From the NCBI GenBank assembly GCA_022774505.1, contig JALFLW010000003.1, forward strand, positions 1 to 64,000: 64,000 nucleotides of DNA. Direction: 5' to 3'. Shown here piece by piece: positions 29,394 to 37,424 of the stretch; positions within the stretch are counted from its first letter, which is position 1, and the number at the start of each line of letters is the position of its first letter. Below the pieces are notes generated by a model. That model did not search any database. It was not told the DNA's origin and was given only the letters and a program-made list of their open reading frames with translations. The position numbers were made by a program, and so were the translations under genes. The DNA is from Lachnospiraceae bacterium. Its GTDB lineage: Bacteria; Bacillota; Clostridia; Lachnospirales; Lachnospiraceae.

Positions 29394-32144
29394 ATGAGTA
29401 AAACTTTGAATCGTGTAAAGGTAGGAATTAAGGCTGTTTTTGGAGTGATTGGCGGATATTTGGGAGTTATTTCAACTATTCTTGGGACAATGCTTGGAAT
29501 TCTGGCATCTATTCTTGTAATCTGCCTGATCGCGGGAATCTGTATATATATAAAAGTACTTCCTATGTTTACGGAAGCGAGAGAAGTGGTTTTTGATAAT
29601 CTGGTGAATATGACGGAAGAGGATTTCGTCATGAATGAAGATACACAGGTATTTGACAATAAAGGAAATAAGATTGGGACGGTTAATGCAGGGCGGTTTA
29701 AATATACAAAAATATCAAAGATTTCTCCATATATATATAACGGATATATTGCCGTTGAAGATAAAAGATTTAAAACGCATGGTGGTGTGGATATGCTCGC
29801 AACCATGCGTGCAAGCGTAGCTTTGTTGAAAAACAGAGGGGAGATCACGCAGGGGGGAAGTACGATTACACAGCAGGTGATCAAGAACAATCTTTTGTCA
29901 CAGGAACAGACATTTACGAGAAAAGTTGCGGAGATCCTTTTGGCACCGACGGTAGAACAGAAATTTGGCAAAGATAAGATCATGGAGTTTTACTGCAACA
30001 GCAATTATTATGGAAACAGGTGCTACGGTGTAGCATCGGCAAGTAAGTATTATTTTGGAAAAAAACCGGCAGATCTTGAGCCGGCAGAGGCAGCAATGCT
30101 TATTGGACTGTCAAATTCTCCATCGGCATACGATCCGGTTGCAAATCCCCAAAATGCCCGTAAAAAGCGTAATGAAGTCCTTCTTAAGATGTACGAAGGA
30201 GGAGCGATCACCCGGAAGGAATATCGTCAGGGAATAAAAAAGAAACTAAATGTTCTCCAGGTGACAGAAAAGACATCGAATGAAAGCTATCTTATCAGTT
30301 ATGCAGTGCATTGTGCCGCAATATCATTAATGGAAAAGGATAATTTTGCTTTCAAATATACCTTTGATACAAAAAAGGAATACGAAGAGTATCAGGCAAA
30401 ATATGCGTCCGCATACAGTGCAAAAAGCGATGATATCCGTTCAGGAGGTTATAAATTATATACTTCTCTGGATACACGAAAACAAAAAAAGCTGCAAAAG
30501 TCTATTGACAGTGGACTGGCATATAATACAGAAAAAGGGGCAGATGGCAAGAAATTTGCACTGCAGGGGGCAGCCGTCTGTGTTGATAACAGTACAAATT
30601 ATGTGGTTGCCATTGTAGGCGGCCGTGGAACGAAAGATGCCTATAACCGTGCATATCTGTCTGCACGTCAGTCAGGAAGTTCCATCAAGCCGTTGATCGA
30701 TTATGCTCCGGGATTTGAATCAGGAAAGTTTTCACCGTCTACGGTGGTGAATGATCATGCGATCGCAAATGGTCCGAAAAATTCCGGCGGAGGATACCGG
30801 GGAAGCGTCCATATACGAGAGGCTGTAGCACGATCTATTAACACGATCGCCTGGCAGGTGTTAGAAACCATTACTCCGGAATACGGTTTATCTTTTCTGG
30901 ATAAGATGCGTTTTCACAATCTCAGCTATGTGGATAATGGAAATATGGCATTGTCATTAGGAGGCTTTACAGAAGGTGTCCGTGTTGTGGATATGGCAAA
31001 GGGATATGCCACACTGGCAAATAACGGAGAGTACAGCGACAGGACATGCATCAAAAAGATCACGCATGTGTCAGATGGTGTGATATACAAAGATGCTGAA
31101 GAGAAGACCCAGGTATATTCTAAGGGAGCAGCCTGGATGATGACGGATGTGCTGAGGGGAGTTTTTGAGGAACCATATGGTACAGGTAGAAGTCTGAAAC
31201 TGAATGGAGGACAGATTACTGCCGGCAAGACAGGAACTACGAATTCAAGCAAGGATGTATGGTTCTGCGGGTATTCTGCTTATTATACGACGGTGGTCTG
31301 GTGTGGTTACGATACACCACGGGCAATGCCGGGAACATATGGTGCGACATTATCCGGAGCTATCTGGAAGAATTTTATGAATCAGATCCATGCGGGACTG
31401 GAGCCAAAGGAATTTGCAAAGCCGGAGACAGTCTGTCTGGCCAAATATGACAGCAGAGGGCGGATCATAGAAGGAACAGAAGTAAGCGGCAGCCAGAAAA
31501 GAAGCTATGGAATGGATTATTTTGCAAAAGATATTTTGCAGGATACTACAAAATATGTAGATAAAGAAAATGATAAATCAGCACAAAAGGCGGTCCTTAA
31601 GAGTCTGCAGAAGTTTGAAAAGATGACGATCACCAGTATGGCAGATTATTATACATTTATTCAGACGTATAATACATTAAAGGACAAGATTGCCAATATT
31701 CAGGATGATGATGTGCGCAAGGAGTACAGCACCCGTTGTAAGGATAAGTATGACAGCCTGAAGGATGAATCGCTGAAATGGAAAGATGTTGTTAAAGCAT
31801 ATCAGGAACAGAAAGCGGAAGAAAACGATGCCCTGGCAGAACAGTCAGCACAGCAGGCTGAAAAAGCGAGAAATGATCAGTTAAAGAAAACGAGACTTGC
31901 TTTGGCAAATACACGGTTGAAAAAGCTGCAGGGGTATGTATATCAGCCCGCTAATATGGATGAGCTTCTCAAAAAAGCAGAAGAGGCAGTGGAGGCATGC
32001 AAAAAATATGCAGATTATGATGAGCTTCGCAGTCAGTATACACATTTGAGGGACAAGATGTTGGTACTTCCTACAAAAGTACAATATGAAAATAATGCGG
32101 ACAATGAAGTACAGACAGATGATAATACAACGCAGCAGAGATAG
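29394..32144 (+). CDS. Penicillin-binding protein, PBP1A-type transglycosylase/transpeptidase
   Basis: Transglycosylase motifs (VEDKRFKTHGGVD, GGSTITQQVIKN); transpeptidase SGSSIKP, SIN, KTGTT. Confidence 0.95.
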   Translation: MSKTLNRVKVGIKAVFGVIGGYLGVISTILGTMLGILASILVICLIAGICIYIKVLPMFTEAREVVFDNLVNMTEEDFVMNEDTQVFDNKGNKIGTVNAGRFKYTKISKISPYIYNGYIAVEDKRFKTHGGVDMLATMRASVALLKNRGEITQGGSTITQQVIKNNLLSQEQTFTRKVAEILLAPTVEQKFGKDKIMEFYCNSNYYGNRCYGVASASKYYFGKKPADLEPAEAAMLIGLSNSPSAYDPVANPQNARKKRNEVLLKMYEGGAITRKEYRQGIKKKLNVLQVTEKTSNESYLISYAVHCAAISLMEKDNFAFKYTFDTKKEYEEYQAKYASAYSAKSDDIRSGGYKLYTSLDTRKQKKLQKSIDSGLAYNTEKGADGKKFALQGAAVCVDNSTNYVVAIVGGRGTKDAYNRAYLSARQSGSSIKPLIDYAPGFESGKFSPSTVVNDHAIANGPKNSGGGYRGSVHIREAVARSINTIAWQVLETITPEYGLSFLDKMRFHNLSYVDNGNMALSLGGFTEGVRVVDMAKGYATLANNGEYSDRTCIKKITHVSDGVIYKDAEEKTQVYSKGAAWMMTDVLRGVFEEPYGTGRSLKLNGGQITAGKTGTTNSSKDVWFCGYSAYYTTVVWCGYDTPRAMPGTYGATLSGAIWKNFMNQIHAGLEPKEFAKPETVCLAKYDSRGRIIEGTEVSGSQKRSYGMDYFAKDILQDTTKYVDKENDKSAQKAVLKSLQKFEKMTITSMADYYTFIQTYNTLKDKIANIQDDDVRKEYSTRCKDKYDSLKDESLKWKDVVKAYQEQKAEENDALAEQSAQQAEKARNDQLKKTRLALANTRLKKLQGYVYQPANMDELLKKAEEAVEACKKYADYDELRSQYTHLRDKMLVLPTKVQYENNADNEVQTDDNTTQQR

Positions 32145-32173
32145 GAGTCATCTGGCAGACAGGGAGGAACAGC

Positions 32174-32674
32174 GTGGAAAAAAAGGAACAGGAATCACTG
32201 ATCGCAAGACAGGAGAGGGCAATACGCCAGCAGGAAATGCTTGAAAAAAAGAGGCAGGCGAGAGCGGAATATAACACCTCGTCTTCTCATGGCAATATTG
32301 TGAAAGATCAAAAAAAACAGGAAAAATTACGCAGGAAGCAGGAAAAGGAAGCCCAAAACCAGCTTCATCGGAAAGAAAAGAAAAAAAAGCGTTTTAATCA
32401 GGCTTATCAGAATGCGGTGGCATTTGATGATGCAGAGGGAGTCACTGTCAGTGAGTGGTTTTTGAGCATATGCTGGATCAAGATACCTATAGTTGGATTT
32501 ATTTATATATTGATCCTGGCATTAAGCAGGAAAACGCATCAGGCAAAGAAAAATTTTGCAAGGGGATATCTGATCTACCGATGCCTTGTGATCATATTGT
32601 CTGTGACAATATTATATGTTTTGTATCAGGTTGGATTAAGCTTTGTGGATGAATTATTATCTTTTGTGAAATAA
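32174..32674 (+). CDS. Hypothetical membrane protein with charged coiled-coil N-terminus
   Basis: Lys/Glu/Gln-rich N-terminus then two hydrophobic segments; directly downstream of the PBP gene. Confidence 0.6.
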   Translation: MEKKEQESLIARQERAIRQQEMLEKKRQARAEYNTSSSHGNIVKDQKKQEKLRRKQEKEAQNQLHRKEKKKKRFNQAYQNAVAFDDAEGVTVSEWFLSICWIKIPIVGFIYILILALSRKTHQAKKNFARGYLIYRCLVIILSVTILYVLYQVGLSFVDELLSFVK

Positions 32675-32728
32675 AAAGGTATAGCCGTCAGGAGACAGTC
32701 ATAAGCTGTATAAAAAACGGAGACAGGT

Positions 32729-33898
32729 ATGGGGATTGTTGCTATTTATGCCAGAGTGTCCCAAAAAGACAATACGATGGCTGTGACAAGCGGAAGCCTT
32801 AAAAATCAGATCCTGCTTGCAGAAAAATATATCAAACAGGATAATGAATTAAACAATATGGAACAAAGAATATTTATGGATGATGGATATTCCGGGTCTG
32901 ATATGGACCGGCCGGCAGTTCGAAGGATGCTGGCCGGTATTTTTATTGGAAATGTACAGGCAGTGGTAATAAAGGATTTTTCGAGATTATCCCGTAACCA
33001 TATAGACATATCACGTCTTTTGGAATTTATTTTTCCTAAATATCATACAGTTATCATCTCTGTGGCAGAAGAGTATGACAGCCGGAAGAGGCAGATACAC
33101 CAGGAGGATGCGCTGAGAAATATCTTCAATGAATATTACTGCAGGGATATTTCGAGAAAAACAGGGAAATCTCTTTTGGAAAAAAGAAAAAGTGGGAAAT
33201 ATATTTCTGCAAGACCACCATATGGTTATAGAAAAAATGGTGACAGTCTGGAGGTTGATCAGCAGGAGGCAGAGATCGTAAGACTGATATACCGGTTGTC
33301 AGCAAGCGGAAAAGGAAGTCCTCAGATCGCAGAAATCCTGAATCAGCAAGGAATGAAAAAAAGAAAAAAACGGTGGCAGTATCCGGATATCTGGAGAATC
33401 CTTCATGATCCGGTCTATTTGGGAAATGCAGTTTATAATCGCAGCAGAAATGAATTTCGAGACCGGTTTGTCACTGTATACACTCCGAGAAATGCCTGGG
33501 GGATCGTACCGCAGAATCATCCGCCTCTGATCGAAAAAAAGCAGTATGAGCTGTGTCAAAAGCTGCATCCGGCTACGGCAGGATACGGAAAGAAAAAGGG
33601 AAAAAGGCATGTCTTTCATGGGATAACAAAGTGTGGAATCTGCGGAAAAGCACTTTGCAGACATAGGAGCAAAAATAATCTGCTGGTGTGCAGTGGGGGA
33701 GGGAAACATGCAGAAATTACGATTTCCATGTCTTGTCTTTGGAAGATATGCATGGAAATATTTGCTTTTGATCCGGAAAAGTCAGGGGAAAAAAGCCGGA
33801 GAATTTTTTTGGAAAATTTTATTTCTCAGATTGTGGTAGATAATGCAGAAATAAGGATTATGTCGAAAGTACTTCTTGAAAACAGAGGGGCTACATGA
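32729..33898 (+). CDS. Serine site-specific recombinase (resolvase N-terminus + recombinase domain + partial zinc ribbon)
   Basis: AIYARVSQKD, VIKDFSRLSRNH, RPPYGYRKNGDSLEVDQQEAEIVRLIY, CGICGKAL; 389 aa, shorter than typical large serine recombinases. Confidence 0.9.
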   Translation: MGIVAIYARVSQKDNTMAVTSGSLKNQILLAEKYIKQDNELNNMEQRIFMDDGYSGSDMDRPAVRRMLAGIFIGNVQAVVIKDFSRLSRNHIDISRLLEFIFPKYHTVIISVAEEYDSRKRQIHQEDALRNIFNEYYCRDISRKTGKSLLEKRKSGKYISARPPYGYRKNGDSLEVDQQEAEIVRLIYRLSASGKGSPQIAEILNQQGMKKRKKRWQYPDIWRILHDPVYLGNAVYNRSRNEFRDRFVTVYTPRNAWGIVPQNHPPLIEKKQYELCQKLHPATAGYGKKKGKRHVFHGITKCGICGKALCRHRSKNNLLVCSGGGKHAEITISMSCLWKICMEIFAFDPEKSGEKSRRIFLENFISQIVVDNAEIRIMSKVLLENRGAT

Positions 33899-33904
33899 TA
33901 TAAT
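33876..33904 (+). promoter_or_regulatory. Promoter of the first surface-protein gene, located in the 3' end of the recombinase ORF
   Basis: TTGAAA (33876-33881) - 17 nt - TATAAT (33899-33904), with extended -10 TGaTATAAT. Confidence 0.75.
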
Positions 33905-33920
33905 ATTAAGCAATTGTAAA

Positions 33921-33955
33921 CATTTTGAAAACGGTCAATGAATGTTCTCAAAATG
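33921..33955. promoter_or_regulatory. Inverted repeat in predicted 5' leader of the surface-protein gene
   Basis: CATTTTGAAAAC-ggtcaatgaat-GTTCTCAAAATG, 11/12 complementary arms. Confidence 0.7.
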
Positions 33956-33984
33956 CTACAAAATAATATTAAAGGAGAGAGAAA

Positions 33985-36900
33985 ATGAAGCATACGAAAA
34001 TTGCAAAACGTGCGCTTGCATGTGGTCTTGCGGTTGCTATGGTTGTGACCGGCGGTAATTATTCCACAGTGAATGTATCTGCGAAAAAGACCAAAGCCAA
34101 AAAAGCTAAGGCGAAGAAATCAAAGGCGAAGAAATCAAAGGCAAAATTGTCTAAGACAAAAGCAAGTGTTATAGCAGGCCAGACAGTGACCTTAAAGGTG
34201 AAAAAAGCCGACAAAAAGGTTAAATGGTCTGTGAAAAACAAAAAGATCGCAAAGATCAAAAAAACAAGTGGTAAGAAGAAAGAAACTGCTGTTATTTCAA
34301 GCTTAAAGAAGGGATCGACGGTTGTTACGGCAAAGGTCGGCACCAAAAAGCTGAAATGTAAACTGACTGTTAAACAGAATAATATCCAGTCTGTTTCCGT
34401 TGACAAACTTGATTATTCTGCATTGACAGTAAAACTTGCAAAAAAGACCGCATTGAATGTAACGGATGTTAAATTATCAGCAAAGAAATATGGAGATGGT
34501 TCTTATAATACCAATCCTAAGGTTGAGGCATTGTCCACAACCGATCAGAAAACATATCGTCTTTATCTGACTTCTCCGGTTTCATTAAACGGATATGTAA
34601 AGATACAGATTGGTAAATTTACCAAGGAAGCACAGAATAAACAGGCTTTCAAGGTGGTTAAGGAACAGCAGACATGCATTTATGAAAAGGATACCACGGT
34701 TGATAAAAGACTTGATCAGTATTTCCGTCAGGCTGTTGGTAACATTTCTTATTCCCTGAAGAGTGGAAGCAAGCTTCCTAAGGGACTGAGCCTGGTAGGA
34801 AAAAGAGGTATCCTCAAGGGAATCCCTTCTGAAGCGGGTCAGACGGAAACTACGATCGAGGCGAAGGATGAGGCTGGCAGAAAGGCATCTCTCAAGATTA
34901 CCTTTAAAGTATATGATGAGTCTGCAATAGCTGTTGAGGATCGTCTGGATGAGGAGATTGTTTTAGATGATTATATGGTATCATTGAATGCCAGTAAACT
35001 TGCGACTGCTGCACCGACAGAGGTGCCGACAGCGACACCGGTAGCATCAGACGAAACAGATGATTCCAATATTCCTGCACCGGTAGTATCAGCTGCTCCA
35101 AGTGTGGCACCTTCTGTAAATCCTGAAGTTACTCCGGATCCGGAAAAGATTTATACGACATATGAGATCTCACCGGTAGGTGGTTCAGGAAGCTACAAGT
35201 ATGATCTGGTGCAGACAGGTACAGATGTGGGAGTATCTCTTTCCACAGATGTGACAGATTCAAACAATCAGGTTACGAAGAAAGCTGCAGCAAGCACAAA
35301 GATTTTTATTCCATATGGTCTTTCAGCTGGTGAGCATACATATTCCATTACAGTTACAGATGCTGCTGACGCAACACGTACAACTACGGCAACTGTAAAG
35401 GTAAATGTTAAGGAGAGATTTAACATCAGCGGAACGATCAAGGATTCTATGGAGAATGCTCTTTCCGGAAATGAAAAGCTTTACTTCTATCCGGCCGATG
35501 CAGTAAATGGTGCAGATTATATTACCGGTTATACATACCTGAAGAGTGTTGAGAAGCTTCTGAAGAATGGAAGATATACAACGGAGTTAGTCGGCGGTAA
35601 TCACTGGAGAGGTTATGATACATTAGGTGAACCGTCATATAAGGACTGCGCAAATGGAGATTCTTATGTTCTGTATAAGCACAGCAGTACCTCTATGGTT
35701 GGTCCACTGCCTACAGCAGTTGTTCTGACAGCATCTCCTTCACCGGTACCATCTGCGGCAGCTGAGACAACTCCGAATCCGGCTGCTTCTCCACAGGCAA
35801 CAGCATTTAGCGTAGCACCTGTAGAGGCAGGTAATTATGTGGCAGAGGTTCCTGCAGGAAAATATACGGTAAAGGTTCTTGCAAATAATGGTGTAAAATA
35901 TCAGCTTACAGATACTGTAGATATTACAGCGGATGCCGTTGGAGCTGCAAATCTGACACTTCCGATCCGTTTTGCAAATATCAAGGCAGTTGCAAAATAT
36001 GCGAATGATAAGCCGGTTGCAAATTCAGCTGTCCGTTTTGAGACAGATAACAAACAGTACGAAGGCTGCAGCTTTGTTGCCAGAACAAATTATCTGGGCG
36101 AATTCACAGCTTCTCTGCCGGCCGGTACGTATAAGATGTACTGGATCGATGAGAATAGTCAGCGTCAGTACTTTGCAAATCCTGTAACAGTACAGGATGG
36201 CACAAATGCAGAGATCGGTGATCAGAAGCTTGCCGTTTCAAGATATGAAGTGAATGGTTCCCTGAAAGTCCGCAGCATTGGCGAGGATGGCAATCCGGTT
36301 GAGGCAATGGAAGGTGGAGCTGTCTTAAGATTTTATGATGTCAACGGAAATGTGAAATCTGTTTATACCAAGTATGACAGTAAGTACGATGTAAAGCAGG
36401 AAAAAACAGTTGACGGACCGGATCATGGTAAGTTTGTACGTCCTCTGCTGTTAGATAACGGAACATATATTGTTCGTTACAGCGATGATTCCAATGATCC
36501 AAGTGAGTTGAGGACGATCGGAACTGTTACGGTAAATGGTGCCGATATAGCACAGGATTTCGTATATGATGACACGACAGATGGAATGAAGAACGAGTTT
36601 GCAAATGCACAGATGCTTACTCTGGAGCAGGAGAGTGTATTCACTTCTACAGGAAATAACGATATTCTCGTTAAGTTTGCAATTCCGGAGACAGCAGGTC
36701 AGACATCTGTAAATTATGACATGTCATTATTTATGAATGAGAATGAAAAAATGCCGAATTCGGTAGAGATCTATAAGGAGCCGGCCGATGGAAAATCTGA
36801 GTACACGTCCGTAGGCGATGTAAGAGGTAAGGTTGTGAAATCCTTTAGTACCGGTACTTATGTAATGCGTATTACACCAATTTCTTATAGCGACTTTAGT

Positions 36901-37365
36901 CAGTTAAAGGGAAATGTGAATATCAAGATTTCAAAGCATCTTGAAGCATATGAGAAGAATTCTACGGCATTGCAGCTGAATACGGCAGCGACTATCACAT
37001 GTGCAAAGAATGTACAGGATAAGGATCTGCAGAATAAGGCATATGTTAAGATCCCTGTAGAGAGCGGTAAGACATATGTTCTCAGTTATGCATCTAAGAC
37101 AGTCGCACCTGGAGATATTAATATATCATGTGCAAACAATCTGATGATCTATACGGACACATGGAATAATGACACATCAAAGACCAAGTGGGAATATAAC
37201 GCAGATGATGATGATGATTATGATGGAAACATGTATTATACAGGTGTTGCAGATGGTTGTGGAAAGGTGACTTTTGAGGCAGCAGCTTCAGGTGATGTAT
37301 ATATTCTTTTCAGTACTCCTTCTGTACTTTCATCAACAATTGATGTGAGCGTAACTGTGAAATAG
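33985..37365 (+). CDS. Large secreted/surface protein with Lys-rich Big2-like N-terminal domain and multiple Ig/carboxypeptidase-regulatory-like modules
   Basis: Signal peptide; TAKVGTKKLKCKLTV Big2-like end; LPKGLSLVGKRGILKGIPSEAGQT putative-Ig motif; Pro/Thr/Ala linkers; no LPXTG or SLH seen. Confidence 0.75.
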   Translation: MKHTKIAKRALACGLAVAMVVTGGNYSTVNVSAKKTKAKKAKAKKSKAKKSKAKLSKTKASVIAGQTVTLKVKKADKKVKWSVKNKKIAKIKKTSGKKKETAVISSLKKGSTVVTAKVGTKKLKCKLTVKQNNIQSVSVDKLDYSALTVKLAKKTALNVTDVKLSAKKYGDGSYNTNPKVEALSTTDQKTYRLYLTSPVSLNGYVKIQIGKFTKEAQNKQAFKVVKEQQTCIYEKDTTVDKRLDQYFRQAVGNISYSLKSGSKLPKGLSLVGKRGILKGIPSEAGQTETTIEAKDEAGRKASLKITFKVYDESAIAVEDRLDEEIVLDDYMVSLNASKLATAAPTEVPTATPVASDETDDSNIPAPVVSAAPSVAPSVNPEVTPDPEKIYTTYEISPVGGSGSYKYDLVQTGTDVGVSLSTDVTDSNNQVTKKAAASTKIFIPYGLSAGEHTYSITVTDAADATRTTTATVKVNVKERFNISGTIKDSMENALSGNEKLYFYPADAVNGADYITGYTYLKSVEKLLKNGRYTTELVGGNHWRGYDTLGEPSYKDCANGDSYVLYKHSSTSMVGPLPTAVVLTASPSPVPSAAAETTPNPAASPQATAFSVAPVEAGNYVAEVPAGKYTVKVLANNGVKYQLTDTVDITADAVGAANLTLPIRFANIKAVAKYANDKPVANSAVRFETDNKQYEGCSFVARTNYLGEFTASLPAGTYKMYWIDENSQRQYFANPVTVQDGTNAEIGDQKLAVSRYEVNGSLKVRSIGEDGNPVEAMEGGAVLRFYDVNGNVKSVYTKYDSKYDVKQEKTVDGPDHGKFVRPLLLDNGTYIVRYSDDSNDPSELRTIGTVTVNGADIAQDFVYDDTTDGMKNEFANAQMLTLEQESVFTSTGNNDILVKFAIPETAGQTSVNYDMSLFMNENEKMPNSVEIYKEPADGKSEYTSVGDVRGKVVKSFSTGTYVMRITPISYSDFSQLKGNVNIKISKHLEAYEKNSTALQLNTAATITCAKNVQDKDLQNKAYVKIPVESGKTYVLSYASKTVAPGDINISCANNLMIYTDTWNNDTSKTKWEYNADDDDDYDGNMYYTGVADGCGKVTFEAAASGDVYILFSTPSVLSSTIDVSVTVK
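34111..34140 (+). repeat. 15-bp tandem repeat in lysine-rich coding region
   Basis: gcgaagaaatcaaag x2, with a diverged partial copy on each side; encodes (KAKKSK)n-like tract. Confidence 0.75.
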
Positions 37366-37424
37366 GACAATAACAAAGATTTGTAACAAGATATTGCTTC
37401 ATTAAAAATAAAGGAGATGAACCG

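Noticed and set aside
34059-34406. Minus-strand Phe/Leu-rich ORF opposite the Lys-rich surface-protein N-terminus
   Set aside because: Phe/Leu richness is the reverse-strand reading of Lys codons; looks membrane-like only by artefact.
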